NCBI GenBank assembly: GCA_946403315.1
Contig: CAMIZK010000008.1
Coordinates: 1-39,959, forward strand
DNA: 39,959 nucleotides
Source of the DNA: an uncultured Bacteroidales bacterium
Lineage (GTDB): Bacteria > Bacteroidota > Bacteroidia > Bacteroidales > Paludibacteraceae
Reading direction: 5' to 3'
Of the stretch, positions 24,117 through 36,600 are shown in pieces (the first letter of the stretch is position 1; the number at the start of each line of letters is the position of its first letter). Under the pieces are notes generated by a model. It was given only the letters and a program-made list of their open reading frames with translations. It was not told the origin of the DNA and made no database searches. Made by a program: the position numbers and the translations under genes.

Positions 24117-24563
24117 AAAGTAGCTTCTTTTGACATCGTTTTTCAAGAGATTCCGGGCGAGGTAACACTCGCCCTTAATCTCTCTAATTGTCCCTGCCAT
24201 TGTCCCGGCTGTCACAGCCCCCATCTGGCGGAAGACATCGGCGAGGAATTGACCACCGATCTCATCGACGGTCTCATCGACCGCTACGGCTCTATGATTA
24301 CCTGCGTCGCCTTCATGGGCGGTGACGCCAATCCCGATGAAGTCGCCCACTGGGCCGAATATGTCCGTCCGCTCAAGACCGCATGGTACTCAGGAAGAAC
24401 TAGTTTTCCTAGGAATCCTAGGGCCCTAGATTATCTTAAACTCGGCCCCTACATCGAATCGCTCGGAGGACTCAAATCGCCTACAACCAACCAGCGCCTC
24501 TACAAACGGGTAGGGAACGAATGGCAAGACATAACATCCTCGTTCTGGAAAAAGAACCTCTAA
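24114..24563 (+). CDS. nrdG: Anaerobic ribonucleotide reductase activating enzyme
   Basis: This radical-SAM activase generates the glycyl radical on NrdD using SAM and a 4Fe-4S cluster. It has 149 residues, the short form usual for NrdG. The cluster motif CX3CX2C is in NCPCHCPGCHSPH, with an additional cysteine inside it. FMGGDANPDEV supplies the SAM-binding GGE-like motif with D in place of E. The C-terminus LGGLKSPTTNQRLYK is family-typical. The segment between WYSGRT and LDYLKLGPY is encoded by a CTAG-rich repeat (24401-24431) and probably differs from relatives. The start is the ATG ending the 7-nt array after nrdD. Confidence 0.93.
   Translation: MKVASFDIVFQEIPGEVTLALNLSNCPCHCPGCHSPHLAEDIGEELTTDLIDGLIDRYGSMITCVAFMGGDANPDEVAHWAEYVRPLKTAWYSGRTSFPRNPRALDYLKLGPYIESLGGLKSPTTNQRLYKRVGNEWQDITSSFWKKNL
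24401..24431. repeat. CTAG-bearing 8-9-nt repeat inside nrdG
   Basis: CTAG occurs four times at 9, 9 and 8-nt steps, within the units TTTTCCTAG, GAATCCTAG, GGCCCTAG. CTAG is normally scarce in bacterial coding DNA. Encodes TSFPRNPRALD. Confidence 0.75.
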
Positions 24564-24593
24564 AAAAATCCCCGCGAGATTTTCGCGGGGATT
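24562..24593. terminator. Intrinsic terminator shared by nrdG and the giant gene
   Basis: AATCCCCGCGA and TCGCGGGGATT form an 11-bp stem. Seven T follow on the minus strand, so it is strongest for the giant-protein transcript and weaker for nrdG. Confidence 0.88.
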
Positions 24594-24595
24594 TC

Positions 24596-24630
24596 CTTTC
24601 GCCATTGGCCTTTCGCCATTCGCCATTAGT
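24596..24630. repeat. Heptanucleotide array at the 3' end of the giant gene
   Basis: Plus-strand units CTTTCGC, CATTGGC, CTTTCGC, CATTCGC, CATTAGT. It lies between the terminator and the stop codon of the giant gene and overlaps the stop. Sequence family is the same as the 417-444 array. Confidence 0.8.
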
Positions 24631-27600
24631 AAATCAGTATCTTATCCGTCTGGCTTTGTTCTCCGTACATCGTTCGGATGAAGTAGATGCCATTGACCTC
24701 AGGAAGGGTCAGTTGCATAATTCCTTCTTCCAACTCGCCGTTACCTATGAGCATACCGGTGAACGAGTAGATAGCGTATTGTCCGCCGTGCGGCGCATCT
24801 ACATTCACTATAGGCATCTGTCTCGGCGCATTATTCGGATATACCTGAATAGGATTGCTTACCGTCGGGTAATCAGCAAACGGCAGATCCGGTTTCTGAA
24901 TGGTAATAGGATGGGTAGGAATAAGTTCCTCGTTGATACCTTTGCGCTTAGCCCACATGGTAACCTTGTCATCCTCTGCGAGTTCTTTAGTGTACAAGTA
25001 GTCGTGTTGATATGTAACAATCGCTCCTTCACCGATCTGCCATCTGATATCATCGAACTCATAACCGCAGTTACAATAGGTACTCAGCGGCGCTACTACA
25101 TCGTCCCAGTTTTGCTCAATAATCCAACTTGGATATCGAATCTGGAACTCTAACGGATCGGACTGAATATCGTTACATCTGTTGTGAATCAGAAGTGTAA
25201 CAGTGTAGTTACCCGGTCGAACTCCGCACTGCTGCTCCGGATAGCATTGGCTAACATCTGAAGGCTGCGGAATATTCACTTGAGCCATACCCTTTCTGCG
25301 TATAGGATTATTGTAACTATTCTTGAATCCTACCTGTTTTGCCGCATTGTCAAAGAGCAGGTCGTATGTCATTTCGCCTATTTGATCAACGGTAAAGTTA
25401 ATATCAAATGTCAATGCTTTCTCCGGAATGTAACCGATCTTCTCTGTACTAATGGTTGTGATAGACGAAGCAACAGAGAGGTGTAGAACACCAATGGCAT
25501 ATACTTTGTCGTTCGAATCACGGATAGTATCCGTATAAACACCCGGTTGGGAGTAGAGCTTGTTGTTGAAACTCCATCTGAACTCCGGTTCGTTGTCACA
25601 CAAAGTATATTCTGTTGTATCCGGTGTTATCACAATCAGGTGCAACACACGCGTACTATCGCATTTTCCGATTTGCCATGAGCGCTCATAGTCACCGCTA
25701 TTGTAATACTTGCGGTTTTCCCATGTGTATGGCAACTCTTCCGGTAACAGTCTCACAGTCGTATCCATTCGGAATACCGGATAAACGGTGAGGTTCAATG
25801 TGACGATAGAGTCACAACCGTCAACGCTCTTTAGTTTGACACGGTGCTCTCCATTCTTGTAAAACTTCTCGCCTCCAAATTCGACGGTATCGCCTTCACA
25901 TATCGTTTTGGTGACTGCCGGCATCTCATACGTCGGCGCTTCATATACCTCAATTCGGTAGAGGCTATCCATACGGTTGGTTACGGTCGATCTACGTACA
26001 AAGGTGTAGTAACCCGCGGTCCGAATAGTATCTTTATCAATAATGAGTTGTGAACCCGTACACAACGGAATCTGGTTCCAATCTGAGTAGTGCGTCGTCA
26101 CTACAAACTCAAGCAGATTGATACTGTCGCATCCGTACTGATTGAGGTAGTTGTCTTCAATAATGGTCGTCGCTACATCCGGTATCCATTTCTGGGAAGT
26201 TTGATCCCACTGCGGCATGCCTATCTTCGTGTCATCGTAATACTTGCCGTTATGGATATACGGCACATCTTCGTCCGTGATCACAATACGTGTCTTGGTC
26301 ATCGAGATCGGATTAACGATCAGCGTCAGGTTAACGATGGTATCAAACGATGACTCAGCTCCGCCACTGACTACGGCTGAGTATTTACCGGTTTTCGTGA
26401 TGATTTGACCATAGAAGTTGTAACCGTTACCATCGTCACAGATATATTTCGTACGCTCTACGGTGATCGTACGTTTCGTGTTCACCGCAATCTGGAAGAT
26501 AGAGTCACAACCATAAGCAGTCTTCAAGGTGTCGCGATAGATGGTATCCAACTTGGTGATGTGAATACCGTGGATATACGTTCCTTCTTGATCCAACTCT
26601 TTAATCAGATGTTGCTCATACGTGTAGAACGACGGATGGTTCGTTACCACCAACTCATATATACTATCGAAACCATAAGTGGTCAGATATCGGTCGAAGT
26701 AATGCTTCTCCACATTATCACCGTAACGCGTGAGGTATGGGTTCACTTGTGCCTTACCTTCTGCGTAGATCTTTTGTCCGTGCCATTCGATGGTATCCGG
26801 TGCACAGAGATCCAGGTACTCGGTGAAGTGGTAAGACGGGTGTACCTCCAAGTGCAGGTGATGGATAACATCGCAGCCGTAGTCGGTTTTGCTAATACAT
26901 TCATAGTCTCCGGTCTTATCCAAGACACGCGGAACACCCGTTGTCGCATCCGGACAGAAGGTATAGGTATCCTGATCAGATATATATACGGTATCCCATT
27001 TCTCAAATATCGGCTGTACGCTGATAATATAACGCGTCACACGGTCGCATCCGTTCTCGGCCGGAACCGTGTCGTAGTACGAACAACTTTCTCGGATTGT
27101 GTCTCCGTTAATGATAAACGTGTTGCCGAAGCAAAGGTTGATGTTCTCTTCCACATACTCCGTCTCTCGTACGAACAAATGCAAGGTCGTTACTACCCGT
27201 GATGAATCCGTCCATGCGGTCGGTAATGCATAATCACCTGTTTCACTGTACTCGTAGCCGTGCCATACGAAGGGTAATTCATTACTGCATACATACGCCG
27301 TCGTATCAATCTTGAAGTCTTTCAGAACCGTCAAAATTAACTGATACGTATCCACACATCCATTGCTGTTCTGACTTGTATACGTATAGATACCCGATGT
27401 CATACAGGTGTCGCCGTGGAACATCACCGTATCGCCGGCAAAAATCGTTCTTGTCTCCGTCTGATGGTTTATCGGCTGTACCTGCAACGACAGCATCACA
27501 ATCGAATCACATCCGTTCACCGCCGTCAGTGTGTCGTAATACGTTCCCGACTCCGTCAACATCCGGTTGTCGAATTGATAGAAGTCACCCTCACAGATAG

Positions 27601-30600
27601 TCGCTACAATCGGCTCTTCCAGTCGGGACGTCGGCAGTACTGTCACTTTCAATCCGATAGTGCTCAACTTACCTTCCGTGTTCACTACCGAGTCTCGGTA
27701 GATGCCCGATTCATAAATCGTCTTGCCGCGCCATACTAACGGTAACTCATTCGCGCAAACCGATACGGAATCGTCAAACAAGCGGTTCACCGTCAGACGT
27801 AACTCAACGATACTGTCGCATCCGAACGATGAAGTGAACCGAACCGGATAGATACCCGCCGTAGAGTAGGGCACACCTTGGAACATCACCGTGTCGCCTT
27901 CGTAAATACTCCGCTCAATCGAGTGGTAGTATTTCTGCAGTACGTTCAGGTGTAAGATCACCACGCTGTCGCATCCGTTACCGTTCTTGATCGTGTCGCG
28001 GTATTCACCCGAGACACCCAAGAACCGGTTGTTGAAGTTATACAAATCGCCTTCACAAATCTCGCGGTAGATCGTCGTATCCGTCGGCTCGTTGACTACC
28101 AGCCGCAAACCGTAGAACATCCGTTCGCCGTTCACAAAACTCGTGTCGTTCCGATAGATACCGGAAGCGTATAACGGCGTCACTTTGCCGTTCCATTTGT
28201 TCACCCATAGATACGGAAGTTCTGTCTTACATACCGTCACCGTCGTATCCACTAACGGGTGAACAACGACTTGCAGTACTGATGTGCTGTCGCACTCTTC
28301 AGGTGTGCGCGCATAATGCGTGTACGTGCCCGAAGTATATAAGGTGTCACCATAGAAGTATATCGTGTCGCCTTCAAAGATATGCTCGGTACGTGTGCTG
28401 AAGTACGGTTTGTTGATGGTGAGGTGTAACTCAACGATGGAATCACAACCATCCTTCTTCTGTAAGGTATCGTGGTAGATTCCGGCCTCTGTCAGGTGTA
28501 GCCCATTAAAGAGGTACGAACTACCTTCACAAATAGCAGCGTGGTTGATTACGACAACCGGTTCATGAACGATGAGTTGCAATCCGTAGAACAATTGGCG
28601 TCCTTCTGCATCGTAGGTCGTATCGTTGCGATAGATACCTGCAGCATACAACGGAGTGATCTGTCCGTTCCATTTGTTCACCCATTGATACGGCAGATCG
28701 TTCGCGCAGACAACCACTGTAGTATCCACCATCGGGTGTACAACCACCTTAATGTCTGTGATACTGTCGCAGCCGTCCGGTGTGTAGCCCTTGATGGTAT
28801 GCAAGGTGTCCTTATCAAACGTGAGTCCCATTACAGAGGTTGACTGACCTTCGATAATATGACGCTCAATGTAGTTGTAGTACGGTTGATTAACGGTAAG
28901 GAATAGGGTAGTGGTGCTATCGCAACCGTTGCTTCCCTTCACTGTGTTCTCATAGATACCGGACTCCGTCAGGGCAATACCGTTGAATTGATACGAATCA
29001 GTACTGCAGATAGTAGCCCGGATGGTATCGTACTTCGCTTCATTGACAATGAGTTGAATGGTATAGAACGTGCGCTCTCCGTTAACATAACTGGTGTCAT
29101 TACGGTATATACCGGCATTGTACAACGGTTTAACTTCACCGGTCCACTTGTTCGTCCATATGTACGGCAGCTCACCATTACATACAATGACGGTGGTATC
29201 GATGGCCTTATGTACATTGAGGAACAGTTCGGCAATCGAGTCACATCCTTCTGCTGTCTGTCCGTAATGGCGATAGGTACCGGAGGTGGTGTACGTCTCG
29301 CCGAAGAACGTATAACTCTCCCCTTCGTAGATATCTACCGGAATACGTACGTAAATCGGTTTGTTCACCGTTAGGAACAGCGATACGATGGAGTCGCAGC
29401 CTGCGGTGGAACGAAGGGTATCTACATAAGTGCCTCCTTGGGAATAACGAACACCGTTGAACCAGTAATCCGATCCTTCACACATCGAGTGGCGAACGGT
29501 ATCGTGGTATACCGGCAGCACATGAACGTAGCGTATAAGCGTACTGTCATAACCATCCTGAGTCTGCAGGTATGCGGTGTACGAACCGGTCTCGTAGATG
29601 TCCTTCTTGTATATCTTCGTGCGGTCCTCGTTGTACCAAGTGTACGGCGTCTCGTTGTAACAGATGGAGACGGTGTCGTGGTACTGATAAGTAGCATGAA
29701 CACGCAGACTGAGGCTGTCGATGCTATCGCAACCGAATGCGCTCTCAAATACGAATCGGTATTCACCGGCCGCGTAGAGCGTATCGCTCTTGAACGTAGC
29801 TCCGCTCTTGCTCTTGTGCTCCCATACATACGGTGTATCCACATCCGCGATATCTACTTGACGATGCTTAAGGAACTTCGGATAGAAATTGAGGCTCAAC
29901 GTGATGATCGAGTCACAACCGTGGACAGTGGTCAGCGTATCGTTATAGAGTCCGGTGAGGGTGAGGAACCGCGGTTGACCGGATTTGGTCAGACCAAAGC
30001 GCAATGAGTCACCTTCACAGATCGTAGCGGTGATCGTATCATACTTAACAGGCATTACGCGTACGAAACGAACGCATGTACTGTCTGCCTCACCATCCGC
30101 AGTGCGGAAGTTCTGTATATATTCGCCCGTATGGTAGATATCGGTCTTACTGCCCCATGTGTACGGCGTCTCGCTCTGACATAGTTGTACCGTATCACGG
30201 TAGAGATAGTTCTGATGGAAGAACAAATGCAAACTATCAATACTGTCGCAACCGAACTTCGAGTAGTAGGTAAAGCTGTAGTCACCTGGTGCATGGAGCG
30301 TATCGCGTCTGATGATCGTACCGTTCTGAACGTGGGTCCATATATAGGGTGTATCTGCCGTCGAGATATGACGTGTCGAGTCGTTGATGTAACGCGGAAG
30401 AACATTGAGACGCAACTCGATGATAGAGTCACATCCGTTCTCCGTTCTTACCAGCGTATCCCGATAAACACCGCTCTGCTTCAGGAACCGCGGCTGGTGG
30501 GCACGGCTCAAACCGAACTGCAGCGAATCGCCGTAACATAAATTCTGATCCAGATACGTGATCGTCTGCGCTTTGTAGTTCACGAATAGTACATAGATAC

Positions 30601-33600
30601 TGTCTAACGGATAGTAGGTAATCAAGGTATCTGCATAGCTGATCGTGTCGTCTGCATTCGGAACCGTGAACGTCTGTTCATATCCCGTGTTCCAGAAATG
30701 CGTGTGGGTCGTCTCAATCGGCGCACAGACATCAATCGTATCACGGAATACATGCGTATAATGAACCGTGAAGTTCATCGTAACCACCGAGTCACAACCA
30801 AACCGATTCGGCATCGTGTATTCATAGTCTCCGTTTACCCATAACGAATCCACATGCGTCGTATCAGTGCCGTCCGCCTGTTTCCAGGTATGGGACCATA
30901 AGTATGGTATCTCACGGTCCGTCACCGTCGCTGTGAAATGCTTTGTCTGAACCGGCTCACGTACGTAGAGGTGTAGGATAATCACGCTGTCGCACATATT
31001 TGTGGCCGGTACCGTGTCAAAATACGTACCGGTGTTATGGAGCGTACGCGTCGTACGGGAACCGTCTTTATGATGCTCGTTCCAATACCGATATCCGTTA
31101 TTGCAGATCGTGTCGAACAAGTGCGTCTCATACTGCTGACGGTAGTAAACAACCAAATCATAGAAATGGTCGTAGAACCCATAGGACAAATGCTTTGTCG
31201 AATCAGTGAAGTGTAGCAGTGCCGAGTCTTGATCAGGTGTCTGGAATTTGATCGCAAAGTGTTCCTCCAGATCGTCATTGAACGTATACGTATACTCCCT
31301 ATTCGCTATATGGCATATCTCAATCGTGTCTTGGTAACTGTATGTTGGATCTACCGTCAGGTGCAGCGTATAGACCGCTTTGCAGAAATGGTGAGCCGAA
31401 TCCATGGCACTTACATAATCACCAATCGAGTCATACACACCCGTCGTACTCAGTACGCTGTCGTTAAATACATACGTCTCGCCTTGATGGATATGGGCGT
31501 ATAAATGCTCATGCAGCGTGTCTGCATAAACAACCGTCCATTTCGTGATACTGTCGCACTCGTAAGCACGGTCGTTGTGAATAACCGTGTTATGCTTCGT
31601 ATCCATCCATGCCGAGATCGTAGGAACTGTGTCGTAATAAACACCCGGTGCTTTGATCCACGTCGTGTCGTGCGGCCAGAATAACTGAACCGAATCGCCC
31701 TTACACAGCGCATACGTCTTTTCCGGAATAAGCGCCTGGTGAGGCCGTACGATGATATGGTGGAAATACGAACTGTCGCAGTTATACACAATCGTATCGT
31801 TCGTGTAATGGATACCCGTCCATTTGCCTTGCCATGTGCCGCTGTATCGGCCGTTCTCTCGGTGCTCGAACCACGGATCAGTCAGGTTACCTAATACCAC
31901 GTCACCGCCACTCGTCAGATAATCTTCACATACAAACGTCGAATCGTTTTTCGTCAATTCCGGAATGATACGTAAGGTCAGATAAACCGTCGAATCGCAT
32001 CCGCATGCCGTCTTGTCCGTGTGCGGATAACGAACCACCTCACTCCAGATCGTATCCGGATTCTGCCGGCCTAAGATATACGGTAAGGCTTGCTCGCAGA
32101 TCGTATCGACGATCTCAATCGTGTACGTCGTGTCCACTTGGATCTTCACCGTGTACAGCGTGTCGCAGGTCTGCAGCGTGTCGCGGAAGATCGTGTCGCT
32201 CAGATACGTCACGCCGTTCCAGGTCACGCCTTCCGGCTGACAACCGCGTAATACCTTCACCGTATCCACCGGAATCTGAACCGTCAGATCCAGTGAACGG
32301 TAATCCGTAATGAAATGTTCGGCGTCAAAGACCGTATCCGTGTATAAGCCTGTCGAGTAGTAGTTCTCTCCGTTGATACCCCATACATACGGCGTGTCCA
32401 ATGCGCAGATGCTGACTACGTCTTTGCGTTCTGCAATCACCCGTAACTGATAGATCATCTCGCATCCCGTTGCCGGATCGATCTCCGTCTCTTGCGTATA
32501 CGTCTTCGTCACCAGTTCCGTAATCGTCTCGCCGCGCCAGTCTATCGTCTCACCCTCATGCATGATTCGTGTCTCTACGATATGGCGCTGAGGCGTCTTC
32601 GTGATCTCATAATAAATGATACTGTCGCACTCGTTACCCGCAGAATGCTTGTAAGCCGTGTCGTGGAAGACCACACCTACCGGGTACAGCACCGGATCGA
32701 AATAGCTCTTCCCGTTGATAATCGTATCTTTGTTCTCGCAAATCTCAATCCGTTCCGTCCTTCTCGGTGCCTCTACAATCGTCAGGTTCACGCGATAGAT
32801 ACTGTCTGTACCAAACACACTCGTCAGATGATCCTCGTACTGCTTCATCTCACCGATCGTATGTTGCAGCGACAAACCGCGCCATACAAACGGTAATGAC
32901 GTCTCGCATACCGTCGTGTCTAATTCATACAGATATGTCGGACGAACAACCAGCGTCATCCGCTCTTCGTTCGTACATCCGCCTTCGGATGTAGTGAAGT
33001 GATGGTAGGTACCGGAAGTGGTGAGCACAGTGTCGGCGCGTAACGGATCAGGTAACTGATACGTCCATGTGTAAGGTAACTCCGTATCCACGATCGTGTC
33101 GCTCCGCTCAAGGAACGTAGCTGTGTTGAAATGCATATATACCTTCACAATCGAATCGCAACCATGAATCGTCTTGAGGTTCGAAATGACAGTTGTGTCC
33201 TCGTTATAAACCTTACCTTGGTAGTAAATAGCAGCTCCCTCGCTACAGGTGTACATATGGCGTACGATGGTATCTTTATAACTCGGGTTGATGCTGATAT
33301 TGAGCACGAAGATAGAGTCCACTTTTGTGTGACCATCGGTCCAAACAGTATCGATGTGTGTTCCTTCAAGCCATATTTGTTTACCACGCCATTCTACAGT
33401 GTCACCCTTACATAACGACCAGTTGTCCGTGTATTGATTCACTTGTGGCGAGGCGGGAATGATGTTTACGGTCAAACGGTAGATACTGTCGCAACCGTAG
33501 ATAGTCTTGTAACTGTCGTAATACACACCATCGGTTCCGATAGGCTGACCATGCCACATATAAATCTCGCCTTGAGGCAGATCGTGCGATTCGTCGAAGA

Positions 33601-36600
33601 TATATGCGTTGACTTTGTCGAGGTTGATCGTAACAATCGAGTCACAACCGTTCGCAGCGGTGAAGGTGTCTACCACTTGCGTAGAACTCGTATATAGTTG
33701 TCCTTTGTATGTCGTTTCTCCACAGAAAGTGATCGTGCGGTAGGTATGTTCTACCGGATTAACTGTCAAGTGCAAAGTATAAGTACTGTCCTTGCCATTG
33801 CGCGTCTGGTATGTATGCGTATAATCGGTGGTCTCTCCTACATGCTGATTGCTCCAACCGGCATGGCCGTGCCATACAAATGGCTCGCCTTGGCATACGG
33901 TTGCCCATTCTTCGAAATGATATTCCTCTTCGTCTTTGCTCAGGATAAGTCGCCAAATCTCGCTACATCCGGTCTCGGCATTCGGACTCTCAAACTCATA
34001 AGTGCCTACTGCATTGAAGTTTTCCGTCTTCTGAACACCGTTATCCCAGTAGGTCCAAGTGTATCCGTGTTCACCACCTAACGTGCCGCGAGTCTCATAA
34101 ACGCGTTGCGGATGTTTGTTGATATGAACGCGAATCAACGTGTCGCAGGTTAGGTAGTTGTCGTAATGACCGGCCTCTGTATAGGTCACCCCATTGAACG
34201 TAACTTGCTCATCATCGCAGATAGTGAACGTTGTGTCTATCTGTTGTAACTCAAGTACGGTTAGATGCAGACGATAGTAGTTGTAACTGCCGTCCGCTTG
34301 TTGTTCGCTCGAGTAGTAGTCGCCTGACTGGCTGGCAGAGATACCGTGCCAGTTCAACGTCGTGCTCGGACAGATGGTAGCGATCGAATCGATGGTATCT
34401 ACTTTGTTTACCGTCAACTCCAGTACGGCTACGCTGTCACATCCGAAGCGGTTCGTGCCGTAGTAGAAATAAGTGCCGGTACCATGGTATACATTCCCAT
34501 TCCAGGTATAACTCTCGCCGTCGTTCATGCGGTGAACAAACTTATTCGTATCCACGCTCAGTACATTGAGCGACAGATGAACCGTGGAGTCGCATGTGGT
34601 ATGGAAGGTATAGGTATAGTTGCCGCTCTCCGTTAACATACGATCACCAAAGGTGTAACTGCTTCCGTTACAAATCGTTTGGGTGATATAGGTGTCCGGA
34701 ATATAACGAACGATGAGGTTCAGTATATGTTCGATACTGTCTTGACCTTGACTACCTGTCTCTATCTCCGTGTAACGGCTGGCTGCAGAATACGTGTTAC
34801 CGCGCCAGACAAAGGTCTCGCCCGGACATATGACCTCAGTCACCTCGTCACGAATAACTTCCCAATCTACAGAAAGCGTTAAGATGCTGTCGCAACCTTG
34901 AGTGGATGCATAGCGGATATCAATGGTCTCCGGACCATTGAAGGTGTGATTGCGGTAGTTAGCCGGGAAATGAGTGAATGTGATACGCTCTGACCAGCGG
35001 TAAACAGGGTTCACCGTCAGGTTCAAGACATAGAGCGAATCCACTTCGTACGTGTTACCTACATAAACGGTATCTACATAGGTTCCGGTATTGAAATAGT
35101 CTTTTCCGCGCCATGTGTACGTATCTCCTTCACAGATCATCTCGTTCCATGTCCGGATATTCATCTGAGGAGCGGCCTCTTCCATTCCTACACCTATGGT
35201 GTAGATACTGTCACAACCGTTGACGGAGGTGTAAGCGTCTTTGTATAAGCCTGAGTTGATAATAGCCTGACCGCGCCAGTACAGCGTCTCGCCCGGCACA
35301 ATCGTAGCCGTGTCATGACGGTGGAACGCATTGCCTTTTAGCAGCACTGTCGTCACAATCGAATCACAACCGTACAAAGTCTTTAAGGTATCTACTATCG
35401 TAGTCGTAGTAGTGTAGTTCTTGCCGCTCAATGTGTACGACTCGCAGAATGGAATCGTCTCTGTGCTTCGCTTAAGCGGGTTCACCGTCAGGTTCAACTG
35501 GTAGATACTGTCTTTGCCCGAACGGGTGGTGTAGGTATCGTAGTAGATACTGGTTGCGCCAATTCCCTGATGGTTCAAGCCACTCTGACCACGCCAGCTG
35601 AATTCTTCGTTCTCGCAGATCGTGATATCTTCTACAAAATGATACTCCGTCTCGTTCTTCGTCAGTATCAAGCGCCATAATTCGCTACAACCGGTGGTCG
35701 TATTCGGACTCTCGAATTCATACGTACCCGGTTGGTTAAACGTCTCGGTCTTTTCTACACCGTTATCCCAGTAGGTCCAGGTATATCCGTGGCTGTTGCC
35801 GAGGCTGGCAGTGGTGGCATATACCTGCTGAGGATGTTTGGTGATGATTACTTCCATCAAGGTGTCGCAACTAAGGTAGTCAAAGAAACGACCCGACTCG
35901 CTGTACGTCTTACCGTTGAACGTGATGTTCTGATCATCGCAGATGGTGAACGTCGTGTCAATACGTACCAGTTCACGTACCGTCAGGTGTAAACGGTAGA
36001 AGTTATAACTGCCATTCTCCTGACGCTCACCGGCAGTATACTGACCGGTTTGACTCGCTACGATACCATGCCAGCGGAACGGAATCTCATTCGGACAGAT
36101 AACAACCGTTGTGTCGATCGTATCTACATGATTGATAGTCAGTTCTAACACGTTGATGCTGTCGCATCCAAAGCGGTTAATCTGTCGGTCATAGTATGTG
36201 CCTGCTTCCCAATACGTATCGCCGTTCCATACATAACTATCACCCTTATTCATATGGTGAACGAACGTGTTCGTATCGGCTTTCAGTACGTTTAGAGACA
36301 GCACTACAACCGAGTCACATCCCTCTTCACGGAAGGTGTAACGATAAACGCCTTTCTCTGTAAGTACCTGATCTGCAAATGTATAAGAGCTACCTTCGCA
36401 GATGTTCTTCGTGATGCGCGTCTCCGGGATATAGCGAACAGATAGATTCAGAATATGCTCTACGCTGTCTTTGCCGTCCGCTCCTTTCTCTGTCTCTACA
36501 TAGCGATAGGCCTCTTTATATTCATGACCGCGCCAGGTATACGTCTCGCCAGGGCAGATGGTGGCAGAGATCTCATCACGGATCACTTCACGGTCCACAT

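Noticed and set aside
26405-27202. 265-residue plus-strand ORF inside the giant gene, and similar ORFs at 24521-25153 and elsewhere
   Set aside because: They arise because repeat modules are open in the antisense frame too. No start context, promoter or recognisable fold was seen.
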